NCBI RefSeq assembly: GCF_933775445.1
Contig: NC_065876.1
Location: 17,298,001-17,362,000 of the forward strand
Length of the DNA stretch: 64,000 nt
Source: Argentina anserina
Lineage: Eukaryota > Streptophyta > Magnoliopsida > Rosales > Rosaceae
Direction of reading: 5' to 3'
Under the pieces are notes generated by a model. That model had not been told where the DNA came from. It was given only the letters and a program-made list of their open reading frames with translations, and searched no databases. The translations under genes were made by a program, and so were the position numbers. Positions 23,646 through 35,667 of the stretch are shown piece after piece (position 1 is the stretch's first letter; each line of letters starts with the position of its first letter).

Positions 23646-25849
23646 TGATAAAGTGTTGGTTAGAACGTCTATAAAATACCCTGAAAACATTATCGTTAGT
23701 ATAGAATAAGGAGGGACGTTCAATCTGGGGAATCAAAAGGGCCTCAAAACTTTTCAAGTTATTGGGGGATTTAATTTGGATTCTAAAACTAATACTTAAA
23801 ATAAATCCTAAATTACTTCTATACAATTGATCTACCACTCATCACATAACCAAAACACGAATTCTACTCAAGAAACATGTATGACACGCATAGAACAACC
23901 AATAGGCTGTAACAATTTTCGATTATTTGTTAGTCCATTTCAATTCCAATTCTAATTACAGCCCGAATCGGTTCATCTAATCGTTAAGACTTCTTAGTTA
24001 TTTAGAATCAACGAAGCGTTCAATCCTAAACATACGCTAAAAAGAGTTCAACATAATGAAGCGTTCTAGTTAAACAACAAAGTAGCACATAAGCACATTA
24101 AGTCAAAATGGAGACATGTAAGCAAGCATGGCGTCACTCATCTTGATTAAGCATGCAAATTTCTAGAACTATCACAACCCTAAACAAGTACCAATAATTG
24201 AAACACGAAGCACATACTCACTTAAAAAACACTTTGGTGAATGAAATCACAACCTTAGGAGAACCATGGCATTGGCTTCCTCAAGCATTGATTTAGATGT
24301 ACAAATTCATGGAATTAATTGAAAGAAAACCTAAAACAATTCAAAAATTATACTGCCCTTAACTATTACACACGGCATACACACATGATCAAGAGTTCAT
24401 ACAATCAAAACATAAAACCAAATAAGTCTGAAAATATATTCTTCATATATGAAACCGAAAATAACATTCATTAGTTCATACAATAAATTCGAAATTTGCA
24501 TCAAACCAAAAGAAAGATTACAGGTCATGGTTGAATCACACAATAGAAACCTTGAAGGATAAAGCAAGGATGATTTCGATTATGGGGAGGCAAGAGGATG
24601 GCACGGCTATGGTGGTGATGGATGAAGGTTGTGGCTTGAATTTTTTGGATGTATTTTGGCAGAGGTTCGGCCTAGCTTTGTGAGAGAATGGTGATGCCAA
24701 TTATGAAGGAATGCCATGCGTTATATCAAGGAAGGAGGGGAGGAGAGGCTGCTCGGTTTTGGGCTACTTGGTCTATCCATGTACGGCTAGGATCTTCTCT
24801 TCACAATTGAATCGAATGGCTCTCCTAGTTCCTTGGATTACTTCAGCTCTTATCTCCTCCTTTCTCTCATGTATACATGGCTGGACTCTCCTTATCCAGG
24901 GCTGAATTGAATAACACGGCTCCTTATCCTTTGCTGAATGGTAGACACGGCTTGTTCTCCTTCTTTTCCTCAAGAGTCATGCACGGCATCCACTTCCTTT
25001 GGCTTCAAATTGCACGGCTGAAACTCCCTTTTATTTCTCCATTTATCTCTTCAAAACATAGATAATTCTATCCTTGATTTTCTGAATAGGTAGCACGGCC
25101 AAGGACTCCTTGTTATACACGGCCTCTTTGCTTCTCTCAAGCCGTGAGTTTCCTTCTTCCTCAAGCCTTGGCACGCCTTATCTTCATCTGATCCATACCG
25201 CATAGGACTCATATTTCTTCTCTAATTCGTGCATTATCTCATCCATTCTCCTCTTGCACGGCTAGGATTCATTTTCCCTTCGAATTTTCTCTTAAATCCA
25301 AATCTGAAAATAAGAAAAGAAAATCAATAGTAAGAGATAATGAATTTCGAAAATCATGTCTTAATCTAGACAATTGTTGTCTTAAAAAGACACATGTAGT
25401 AGATGAGCTTAGCTAGATTAGGAAAGTTTCTAATTTGCAAAAAAGAAACTTACTAAAACAAGTAAGTTACTAGAATAGGAAAGTTCATATAGGAAAGTTT
25501 CGTAATAAGAGTTTGAGTTCAAGTATGACTCTCCCAAATGGTACGTTTCCTAGTCTAACAAGGATTCCTAATGCAAATAGGACTCTCAAGATATTGCAAA
25601 TGCGACCAAAACGTATAAAGATGAAGACTCTTAATCCAACTAGGTTTCCTAGTCCTATACGGATTCCTACTCAAACTAGGACTCTAGACCAATTCTTCAT
25701 TTTTAACTCATTTAAGCACAAAGACACATCCAATACCATCCAAGACTCATATTGTGACTCAACGACTCGATATTACAACAATAAGGGCTAAGCAAAGTAC
25801 AAATGGATGTATAAACATATTAAGAACGTAGCACAAAGTGCTCCTATCA
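23646..25849 (-). repeat. Athila 5' LTR, 2204 bp
   Basis: On the minus strand it runs from TGATAGGAGCACTTTGTGCT to ACACTTTATCA, giving TG...CA ends, and is followed at once by the primer site. It shares its end sequence and internal blocks (for example TGGCGTCACTCA) with the solo LTR at 50466-52657 and the fragment at 26514-27240. Its partner 3' LTR is missing because the element is cut at 17105. Open frames within it (24711-25065) are shadows. Confidence 0.85.
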
Positions 25850-26177
25850 AGGTACGTGGAGCAGATGAGTCTACTGTGCAATAGACTGAAACAGCCCCAA
25901 GTATGGTCATGTTTTATCCGATATACCATAAAAATTAGGGTATCATTTTCTTTTGAAGCTATATATATGTATTTATACAAAGTTAATTTCTAAGTTATAA
26001 AACAAGGTGGATATACGGCCTAAGTATGTTGTTTAGACACAAACTCATTTTTTTGTTTTAGAATGCTGGATAGCTGAATTCAGAAATAGTCACAAAACAT
26101 GACTCATTTGTTGGACACCACGGAGGCTACACCCTCTAAAGGATGTTTCCACTATCGACTCCATCACCGAGATGGAA
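25850..26177. repeat. Second copy of the Athila leader segment
   Basis: Same orientation as 22155-22490 and directly abutting the outer edge of the 5' LTR, where an internal leader sequence should not lie. It ends at CACCGAGATGG and then changes to the end of an LTR-like repeat. Confidence 0.8.
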
Positions 26178-26513
26178 AATGTCATTTTATAGCCTTCCAA
26201 AATCGGAAATCAAACTTCAGTTGCTAACAACTTTCACATACAATATCTGATTAAGGTGTGCCGCATGTCCACGAACTCGTATCGTCGAGCTCTACAACTT
26301 TCATGAATAAACTTTTCGAAGATGAGCGACGGAATGAAAGTCGACTTTTTGAGCCACTGAAAACGTAACGTTTTTCAACCTTGATTCCCGAAATCAGTTT
26401 CATTTGCAAAGATATCGACAAAAAGGCGTAAAAATGCGATTTTATTAGAATTACTAAGCTTAATAATTTACAAGAAATTGTACGAATTTAATTCGAAAAT
26501 TCAGGGTATTACA
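26178..26513 (+). repeat. 3' end fragment of the large LTR-like repeat
   Basis: Matches the last ~300 bp of copy C (CTACAACTTTCATGAA, ATTCGAAAATTC) and ends GGGTATTACA, the typical terminus. The upstream part of the repeat is missing. Confidence 0.7.
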
Positions 26514-27240
26514 GTTCAGTCTGGGAAATTGAAGGGAACTCTAAACTTTTAGTGTTAGCAAATAATAGGGGGTTTGATATGATTATTAACTACTAAAGTA
26601 AAACCTAAATTACTATTTACATGAGGACTTCTCTTTACCAAACTAAACCAAATTCACCAATGCACCACTTAATTACAAGTTTGGTTCTATCATGAATTCT
26701 AATTCATTTGATTACATACTTTTAGACATCAATACAATTAGAGCCTTAGGGGAACATCTAATCATGTAAGATTTCTATTGACATTTAGGATGACTTATGG
26801 CCTCACCTAAATTGCATGCAATCAAGTTTAACAACACTTAAGGTAGAAATCAAACAAGATTATATTTAAGCACCAAATCAAAATCTTTGTTGGAGACATG
26901 TTTCACGGTGGCGTCACTCACCATGGGGTACATGTAAATTTCCAGAATTTTCCACTTTAATTAACACAAACCGAACTTACTTAGGACATGATTCGATTTG
27001 TGTCAATATGGATGAGGAAGATAGCACTCAAATACAATCTTAGGGACTGCATTCAAGTACTAAATTTGTATGCACATATCTGAAAATTATCTAAGAGAAA
27101 GTAAAAGAAGAGTAGAACACAACAATAGAAATACAAACTTCAATAATTATAAGAACATAGATTTAGCATAGTTTCAAAAACATATCAAATACAATCTGAA
27201 AATTTTGAAGATTTGTTTGGATTCCCACAAGATTGGTGAT
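26514..27240 (-). repeat. Athila-family LTR fragment
   Basis: Shares with the LTR at 23646 the order of blocks around TTCAGTCTGGG, GGGGGTTTGAT, the run TGGCGTCACTC and CATGTAAATTTC. It starts at a junction with the preceding LTR end and fades out near 27240, with no second terminus seen. Confidence 0.6.
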
Positions 27241-27617
27241 GTTTTAAATTAAAAAATAATATTACTTATGTTTCTGTTCTTTTATAGGTAATATAAATTA
27301 AATTAATATTTATTAATTTGTTTGTGTCAAAAAAAAATTAGTTTGCTTTGTCCGCACAGATACTCGTATTTGTGTTAGTGCTTCACAATTAGTGAGGTTA
27401 GGCACCAAGGCTTAATTAGACTAGTAGCGAATAGCGGTAGAATATTTATCTTCAATAACATGCATAGATGTTTTGTGTTACAAAAATTTAAATGAGATAT
27501 AACTATAGTCTTAGACTGTCATCCTTTCACATAAGAATTTAGTGACACGGTAATTGCACATACATATTGTTTCACCGGAAATACAGAAAGCATGACAATA
27601 TTTATAGTTTGATTTGC
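27241..27617. other. Intergenic spacer and 3' UTR of the reductase gene
   Basis: AT-rich sequence without coding signal. The last 150 bp or so before 27618 are probably the 3' UTR of the minus-strand reductase gene. Confidence 0.45.
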
Positions 27618-29101
27618 TTAATCCAAGACTCCAATCTTCTGGTAGCTTTCAATGGAATCAATAAGAGTTTCCTCTAGTGGCCGGTAACTCCAACCCAATC
27701 TCTGCAACTTTTCTGAACTCAGCTTCTCTTCTTCTTCCTTCGTATGTGTAAGCCTGCCAATTCCAACAAAGAGGGGGCAACACATGATCACAACACTCTA
27801 AAACAAATCGTGATTTTTTGTGCTAAATTAGTTAGATCTTAATATAGGTTAAATGTAGTGTAAAATAATATAGAGATTGGGATTGCTTAGACATGAAATT
27901 ATGGTCTAACTCAAATAAAGTTAATAAAAAAGTACGTACTCCGGGGAATAGTTGTAGTTGGGATGTGAAATCTTCAAGTATTTCTCTACTACTTCTTCAA
28001 CCCCAATTGCATGTGATGTGCATATGTATCTTTCTCCAGCCTCAGCTTTCTTGTATACAAGAAGCAGTGCAGCAGCTAAATCGCGAGCATCCACCAACGT
28101 CCAATAATTGTATCCCGCCTTATCAAATCCGCCTTTTTAGAGAGCCAATTTGCATAATTAGACACTAAAATTAATGTTCACTTGCCTAACAACATATATA
28201 AGATGCATATGTAGGTGACACTGTAAATTCAGCACTACTAATCTAATCGTGTACCTTTGAATACTGAAGGCACGAGCCAGCTACTAGTATTCATAGTTGA
28301 TTGCAACAATGGCCCCAAAATAGCAGAAGGACAAACAGTTACAACCTCAAGTCCGCTAGTGCTTCTTCCAAACTCCAAAGCTGCCGCTTCTGCTTGTGTT
28401 TTGGAAAGATAGTACCATTCCTTACTGGACTTAACATATTCAACATCAGACCAACAGCTCTCATCTTTCACTTGATCCTTCGGCCAGTTCGGGTTCTTCA
28501 CAATAGCAGCTATCGAGGACACAACAACAACTCTCTTCACCTTGGCCTCTAAGCTAGCTTTCAGCACATTAAGCGTTCCCCTCACCGCCGGTTCAAGTAC
28601 TTCTGCTTCGGGGTCTTCTACCTCAGTTGTTGGTACAGGACTGGCAACATGGAACACACCACTGCAACCCGAAATTGCCGAACATAGAGAATCATAGTCT
28701 AGCAAATCTGCCTTGAACAGTTTCAGGTTCTCTGATGCTTTCTCAAGCTTGTTCAAGTGCTCGTACTTGCTACCACCTGCTTGCACAATTAATACACATA
28801 CTATGAGAGCCTATGAAATTGATTCACCAGCTATATAACATACATATCAAGAAAATACAAGAACAACATATCATGCAATTTACAGAAACATTTCACCCAA
28901 CTCTATATGCTGAATTCCTGATTATAGCCAGAAAACAATTTAACTCGGAATTATAGATGATAATACAACGAATGAAGCTTGACCTGGTTGTCTGACGGTT
29001 CCATGTACAATATAGCCCTGAGAGAGAAGAAGCTTGACTACCCAAGAAGCAGCAAATCCTCCAGCTCCAGTTACGCACACATATTCATTCGCACCCACCA
29101 T
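27618..29101 (-). CDS. Cinnamoyl-CoA reductase-like NADPH-dependent reductase (CRL type), 322 aa
   Basis: Four exons, all GT-AG and in phase: 28984-29101, 28255-28776, 27940-28132 and 27618-27753 (969 nt with stop). The N-terminus [20 protein letters not shown] is the dinucleotide-binding Rossmann turn (TGAGGF, residues 11-16). Ser126/127 in VVVVSS and the Tyr161-xxx-Lys165 pair in WYYLSK form the extended-SDR active site. The family reduces CoA esters or small carbonyls in the cytosol. True lignin CCRs have an NWYCY motif, replaced here by EWYYLSK, so substrate cannot be assumed; Arabidopsis CRL1/CRL2 (At2g33590/At2g33600) are the closest remembered relatives. The C-terminus ([20 protein letters not shown]) is complete. 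This is the only intact member of four related pieces in the window. Confidence 0.9.
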
Positions 29102-29180
29102 CTTGTGTGTCTATGTTTCACTTGACTCACCGACTCTTTCTTTCTTTCTACCACAGATATAGCCCTCCTTTTCCTCTTGT

Positions 29181-29190
29181 TTTATATATT
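29181..29190 (-). promoter_or_regulatory. TATA box of the reductase gene
   Basis: On the minus strand AATATATAAA lies about 80 bp upstream of the ATG, leaving room for a ~50-nt 5' UTR rich in GAAA repeats. The placement suits a plant core promoter. Confidence 0.6.
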
Positions 29191-29383
29191 TAAATTTTTT
29201 AAAAAAAAACCTTCTATTTTAATTCTCATGACTTGATTACAATACAAAATACTGGGTTTGGGATCTTATATATAAACTATCAAGTGTGTGCAAGTCATGT
29301 AGCTAGGACTTTTCTTGAGGTAGGACAAAGGGTCACTAAAGGTGTTTCCATAAATCAACATAGGCAGCTTAAGTTGTGCGACT

Positions 29384-31072
29384 TAGGGGTGTTAATTGAA
29401 AATCGAAAACCGAAAAAAACTCGAACCATAACCGAATCATAATTGAAAAAAACCGAAGAAAAAAAAAAGCGCACCAAACCACAAAAAAACCGCACCAAAC
29501 CGAAAGATTTGGTGTAGTTTTGGTTTGGGATGTTTGGAAACCGAAACCGAACCGAAAAAACCGAATATATATATATTATAAAAAAAATTATATTATTTAT
29601 AGATATATTTAATATACATATATATATATATTATTTTTACCATATCTGTATTTATATATGCTGATCACATCCGACGGTCGAAATTTAATAATTTGAATTT
29701 TAGATATCGGAACCACAACATGTCTACTAATGTGGTATAACTTGTTTAGTGGTCTTTTTGCAAATGTATGCAGTTGTGAAGCAACTATATCTTATAAATA
29801 GAATTTTACAAATCTGTCCACATGATACGTTACGTATAGTGAAATATGGTTATGGTAAAAAATCACATATTTTCGATAACGTTTGTGTCCCGATCGAGGC
29901 GGTCAACCCTTTTTACGCTTATTATCCCCTATGGGTAGCCTTATCCTTGGAACGTAAAATTTTTGAAAATTTTACATGAGCTGCTACATCACATATATGT
30001 GAGAGTGTGTGCATGAAAAAATCCACCAAAACTAGTCAATAATGAGGGGGTAAGAACAAATTCACTTAATTAGATGAAATTAAGTTAATGTTGACCACAT
30101 CGATCGAGACCCAAATATTATCAACATTAGATGAATTTTTTACCATATCCTTATTTAAATATGCTGATCACATCTGACGGTCAAAATTTAATATTTTGAA
30201 TTTTAGACATTGGAACCACAACATGCCTACTAATGTGGTATAACTTGTTTAGTGGTCTTTTTGCAAATGTATGCATTTGTGAAGCAACTATATATTATAA
30301 ATAGAATTTTGCAAATATATCCGCATGATGCGTTACGTATTGTGAAATATGGTTATGGTAAAAAAATCACATATTTTCGATAACGTTTGTGTCCCGATCG
30401 AGGCGGTCAACCATTTTTACGCTTATTATTCCCTATGGGCCTATGGGTAGCCCTATCCCTGGAAGGTAAAATTTTTGAAAATTTTACACGAGCTGCTACA
30501 TCACATATATATGAGAGTGTGTGCGTGAAAGAATCCACCAAAACTAGTTAAGAAGGAGGGGGTAAGAACGAATTCACACTTAATTAGATGAAATTAAGTT
30601 AATGTTGACCACATCGATCGAGACCCAAATTTTATCAAAATTAGATGAATTTTTTACCATATCCGTATTTAAATATGCTGATCACATCTGACGGTCAAAA
30701 TTTAATATTTTGAATTTTAGACATTGGAACCACAACATGCCTACTAATGTGGTATAAGTTGTTTAGTGGCTTTTTGCAATTGTATGCATTTGTGAAGCAA
30801 CTATATCTTGTAAATAGAATTTTGCAAATCTGTCCGCGTGTTCTTTTTATTTCGTTAAGAATCAAGTAGATAGACAAGGAAAGAAATTCCGATTTTCTTT
30901 ACAAAAAAACCGAAAAAAAAACCGATATATACCAGAGAAAAACCAAACCGAACCAAACCGAACACAATTGGTTTTTGAAAAAAAAAAGTAAAAAACCAAA
31001 CCGAATAAATAGAACGATTTGGTGTTCGGTATCACCTATAAACCGCACCATTCACACCGATTAACACCCCTA
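29384..31072. mobile_element. Non-autonomous hAT-like element, 1689 bp
   Basis: Inverted ends TAGGGGTGTTAAT at both termini, flanked by GTGCGACT (29376-29383) and GTTCGACT (31073-31080), an 8-bp duplication with one mismatch. Subterminal zones are rich in AAACCGAA-type motifs (29400-29560; 30900-31040). There is no transposase; the interior is filled by a long tandem repeat. Consistent with a hAT element mobilised in trans. Confidence 0.85.
29638..30840. repeat. Tandem repeat, ~510-bp unit, about 2.4 copies
   Basis: The word CTGATCACATC starts at 29661, 30164 and 30678, giving periods of 503 and 514 bp. Units share long blocks such as TGTGGTATAA, GTGAAGCAACTATAT, CGTTTGTGTCCCGATCGAGG and TGAGAGTGTGTGC. 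The third copy breaks off near 30840. No reading frame is conserved between units. Confidence 0.9.
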
Positions 31073-31184
31073 GTTCGACTGTAGAAACAACCGAAGAAAA
31101 TACACACACTATGGGAATAAATATTGAGGAGACTAGACTAACAGATTAATTAACTACTAGTCCAACTAGCTCGTAGTCGTCTTC

Positions 31185-31950
31185 CAGAAGAAACTAAAGA
31201 AATGGATTAGCTGACATCAATCACATCATAACCACAGAAGACAGAACGATTATGATTCGAGAGAAACAGAAGAGCTAGCCATGATGGTCATCGGTGGTGC
31301 ACTGTTAATTATTTCCATGCCCGGACCTGAGGTCAGGCTGCAACAGTGGCCGCCTCAGCACCATTTTCTCACCCTTTAAAATCTCCAATACTTTTTAAAT
31401 AGTTTGGTTACTCGATCAAAAATTTTTCTTTCATGGTTAATTTTATTAGAACTCTCACTCCGGTTATATTTCCAAACTAAATGGTTCATAATTTTAAAAA
31501 GACTGATACATAAAAATAATTATTAAAGTTTTTGAATTTAGATGAATAAATGTGTAATTTAGTACTAGATTATTTATTAATTTTTACTAAAGTACTAGAT
31601 GACATTATTTTACGACCCGGCTCAGGTCTTGAAATCTCAGATCCGGTCTTAATATCCAAGTAAAGCAAATATTAAAAATTAAAATATATCATATGTGGTG
31701 AAACTACCAGTAACCCTATCACTTAAGTGAATTTTCAACTCCATTGTGTTAAGGAACTCAAATGTGACAGATTCCCACTAAGCTTGTTCCCGCGGTTATG
31801 GTTGACTTGACTAAACACGTAGTATTCGAGAAGAAATTAAAGAAATGGATTGGCTGCCATCAATCACATCATAACCATAGAACGATTATGATTCGAGAGA
31901 AACACAAGAGGTAGCCATGATGGTCATCGGTGGTGTACTGTTAATTATTT
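31185..31950. repeat. Pair of ~130-bp direct repeats with a 510-bp spacer
   Basis: 31185-31320 and 31828-31950 are nearly the same (shared words AAGAAATGGATT, CATCAATCACATCATAACCA, ATGATGGTCATCGGTGGTG and CTGTTAATTATTTC). The spacer (31321-31827) is AT-rich with no gene. It could be a local duplication or the remains of a small LTR pair; no TG...CA ends were seen. Confidence 0.75.
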
Positions 31951-32417
31951 CACCGTATGTCTTCTCTTCTAGAAAAAGGAAAGAAAGATGAAGACACCAA
32001 TACAAGAAGAAGAAAGAAAGAAAGAAAGAAAGAAGATAAAGATGAAGGCTAATGTACAAGAAATTGAACACAAATGAAAATATTGTGGTGGTAAAATCAC
32101 TTACTTCAACATGAAGGATTTTGAAGAATCAAAATCGATGGCTTGTGGATAAGCCATGAAAGGAGAACTCTTCTAGGTTAATTCTACTTGGTTAGTAAGA
32201 ATTATTAGCTATGAAGAAAGGTTCAAGTTGGACACTACCTCTTTCACCTCCTCTTTGTAGAAGAGTTCAAGTTGGACACTACCTATCACAACTCCGAATT
32301 TTCGAATGATAAAAATTCTAATTCGAAGTTATGATAACTCTAAACCAATCTCAAATATAATGAAATCGTCTTACCGCAACAGTGTATCGAAACTGAATTC
32401 ACAGTACGACTCAGTTG

Positions 32418-35400
32418 TGTAATATTCCGGAAATTTATAATTATTTTCTAATTATTGTTTGGAGATATTTAAATTGGTGGTGATCTGATTATATAGTACG
32501 AGGGAGAAAACGAAAGTGTTCGAGCGATTTATACTCAGAAACGTTACCGTGAGGGGTCAAGAGTTGACTCTTTATCCGTTAGGAATCTCAGAAAACTTCA
32601 TTCATGAAAGTCGTAGAGTTCGTTAATACGAATTCGTAGACACGTGGCACGCCTACATCGGAATTCGTATGAAGAAGTTACAAATCAAAAGGTATTTGGA
32701 CACTTTTGGAAAATAGTATAAGTAGGGGAATTAAAGAGAAAAATGGGGAGAAAATCACAAATTCGGATCAGGTACAGTTCACCCGAAAACCCATATTTTT
32801 TCCTCCTGAGCAGCCGATTTTGAGCTGCCGGATCTCCGCCGTCTGACAACCATAGACCAGCGCACCGGTCCCGTTTGAAAGGTTGATGCGTCTCCTGTCG
32901 ATTGGTGGCAACGTCACTCGCCAGATCACCGCCGTTGGGAGCGGTGAATGCCGAAAGTGCACAGTTTAACCTCGCCGGATCTCCCTCCTTCGGCCACCAA
33001 TCGGTGAGATTCTTGTCTCATTTTGAAGGTATCCTTCTATACTACAAACTCTCCAAAAGATTTAACCCAAATGTTTTTGTGCTAAGTTTTAAATTGGGTT
33101 TTTTTTTGTTTTTGTTAAATTGAAGTGTTTAGGCTCACATTTGACTTTGTGGTGAACTATAAAGTTGTTAGGAATATCATTTAGATTGTGGATTCACCGA
33201 GAGCCAATAATGTACTACGGTGCCAGACATCAGGACACGGTTATCACCGTAGTAATAAAAAATACAGTGTCGGACATAAGTACAACGGATTCACCGTGAT
33301 GGTGCTCGGACATCAGGACACGAGATTCACCATATAATAAAGAAACTTGCGGTGCTAGATATCAGTACACGGAATCACCGACTTATAAACATGCATAAAA
33401 TAAAAGGGCTAGTCTCAAGACAATACGACCAAAGTAAAATGCAAATAAATGCAACATGCGATAAAGACGTATAACATATACATTTTATATATAGAAAACC
33501 ACTAACCCGGAAGGCACCGGTTCACCCTACCTGATATAGCAGTGTCGAAGTCCACGCCCCAAATCACGCTCCTCGTGCTCCGCGTAGAATCGCGTCCCGC
33601 AAACATATCTCATAACTAAACAAATAACGAAAAGGGATAAATAAGGGTCACGACATTTTTAGTCGATTTAGTAATTGATCATCGGTTTGACTAGTTTGAC
33701 TACCCCAATCGAGGTCTCGGAATGATTGGTTGACTTTTTTAAAAGTCAGTGTGAATTTATTTTACAGATATTCGTATCTTAGATTTAAGACGCGAATAAT
33801 CGATAAATGGAAATCTTAAATTTACTCTTCCGGCATTTAAATCTCTCACGCTTAAGAGTTCTTCGATTTCTGATCCGGGGGGAAATCGAGTTTAAGGTTT
33901 AATCGTAAAGCTAAAATTACGTTTTCGCGAAAGGTTATTAATTTTCCGTATTCCGATCTAAATCGAGAAACTTAAAGGTAAAAAAGTTGAAACGAGATTT
34001 AAGTAAAAACTAAAGTAATTACTTTTAGGCAAAATAGTAACTTTTCAAATTTTTTACCGCTAGGGGTAAGACCGTAATTATTCAAAGTCAACATGGGTAT
34101 TTTGGTCATTTCATAGGGGCGGTAAAACAGTAAAAAGGTAAGTTTGAAACAGTAAAAATCAGGGTTTTTACCCTCCACCTCCGATCACACTCCGATCAGA
34201 AAATCCGGCCACACAACCTATTCTAATTCACTCCAAATCAACAACACCAGCAATGCAACGGGGTCAAAATCAGAAAGAGAAGAAGGCGGTTTGTACCTCT
34301 GCAACTCAAACGAAAAAGTCGATGAGCTGTGCTCCTCCTATCTCCGATCTCAAATGCCAGCGGCAATAGCTCGGCCTCTCGACGTCTTCTGTTGCCACAC
34401 CGAGATTCCTGGTCGTCCCTTTAGCCCACCACAATACTGTGTTTCGAGGAGGAGAGTCGCCGGAGTTCGAAGAACACACCGGCGAGACCAACAATTTGAA
34501 AACGGTGAATGAAAGCTCCAAAACTCTAAGAAAGATAGTAGATCGACTGGGCATTGAAAGGTACAAGTGGATCTTACCAAGGGAAGCTTCGCGACGTAGC
34601 CAGAGCTCAGGAAAATCTTCGTCGACCCCCACTGCCTCAAAACTCCAAGTTGCCGAAGAGTGGTTGCATGTTGAAGCTGCTGGAACCATCGGAGAGAGGA
34701 GATGGAGGCGGTCACGACGGTGGTGGTATTGGGGCGAGACATCGCCGAACGACGGCGGTGCGGTCTGGAGCAGGCGGCGGTGTTATGCTCTGTTTCGAAA
34801 CAGAGGGAGAGAGAACGAGATGCGACCAGGGAGAGAGATATAAAGAGAGGCTAGAGTGTGTATGGTAGTTAGGTATATATAAGTTGATCTGACGGTCCAA
34901 ATCAGTTCGCTCAAATGGACGGCCAAGATTTAAAACCAGAAAATAGGAAATTCTTAAAATACGTTTTAAAAGAGTTAATTTCGTAAACTCGTAGGAAACC
35001 GAGCGTCAGAAAAATATTTCTCGAGTACTCCCGCGCTCGTAACGACGCGTAGTTTAATACAAAAATATTAAACTACATTTTTGACATCTCGGAAAAATAT
35101 CGGTTAGCGTGACAATAATGCCAGAAATATGAAGAAATTTTCTAGGGCCTCACATCTCATGAGTACCCATATTTTAAATGATTTTGGATAACAGATGGGT
35201 TGCCCAATGTCTCATGATTACACATATTTTTAAATTGGGTAACAGATGGTTTGTCTAATGTCACATGAGTATGTTTGTCTTTACATGTTATATGTCATAT
35301 TTCCTTTGTATGCGATGTTGTTATACTGTTGGTTTACTCATACATGCTGAAAAGCTTACTGAGTTTGTGTTTACAATCTCGGTGCACCAATTCGATGGTG

Positions 35401-35667
35401 TAGTGGATAGTTCTGCAGGTGGGGATTAACAGATTCGGAGGACTTACTCTGAAGATTTCTTTTTTCTATTTTTGGTGAGGATTGAGTGAATATTACATTT
35501 TCATTGGTTATAATACTGAGGTATAAACTGGTTATGTATTATTCAAGTCGACTGAGTCGTGCTGTGGACTCAGTTTTGATACACGTTTCAATATATTTGA
35601 GAATGTTTTAGAGTTTTCATGGATTCGAATTCGAATTTTTATTATTCGAAATTTCGGGGCTGTGACA
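32418..35667 (-). mobile_element. Nested LTR-like insertion H, minus-oriented, composite
   Basis: Ends TGTAATATTCCGG (left) and GGGGCTGTGACA (right), that is TG...CA; flanks AGTTG (32413-32417) and AATTG (35668-35672), a 5-bp duplication with one mismatch. Read on the minus strand it is a further member of the family of copies A-D (TGTCACAGCCCC to AATATTACA). Its interior shows more TG...CA-like seams (GGGCCTCACA at 35145-35154; GGGTCACGACA at about 33652), so it probably contains smaller insertions that could not be resolved. Small frames at 34291-34900 lie in its GC-rich segment and resemble no protein. Confidence 0.65.
33215..33390. repeat. Degenerate minisatellite, ~45-60 bp unit, four copies
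   Basis: Four successive units carry a core like GGTGCCAGACATCAGGACAC followed by GGNTTCACCGT (33215, 33270, 33308 and 33352). Spacing varies because of short AT-rich inserts. Non-coding. Confidence 0.7.

Larger units (their letters stand above)
17106..25849 (-). mobile_element. Athila-type Ty3/gypsy retrotransposon, 3'-truncated
   Basis: In minus-strand order: 5' LTR (23646-25849), tRNA-Asp-type primer site, leader, gag, protease, RT, RNase H and the first part of integrase. It then stops at 17105 in the reductase fragment, so the rest of integrase, the polypurine tract and the 3' LTR are absent. The RT block FFCFLDGYSGYNQI and the primer-site sequence are hallmarks of the Athila lineage. 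Many frameshifts and stops are present. A hAT MITE has inserted in the leader at 22589-23211. Confidence 0.88.

Noticed and set aside
24711..25065. Possible small genes (64 and 62 aa)
   Set aside because: They overlap each other and sit inside the Athila LTR; no homology is recognisable.
28301..28552. Plus-strand frame within the reductase gene
   Set aside because: Antisense shadow of CRL exon 2.
34291..34900. Cluster of overlapping 60-134 aa open frames on both strands
   Set aside because: All lie in the GC-rich segment of an LTR-like repeat, overlap in several frames, show no domain, and the corresponding parts of copies A-D do not keep the frames.
32284..35667. Single minus-oriented LTR spanning the whole interval
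   Set aside because: The first 134 bp run in the opposite orientation and join 35668 onward; the 5-bp duplication AGTTG/AATTG places the real insertion at 32418-35667.
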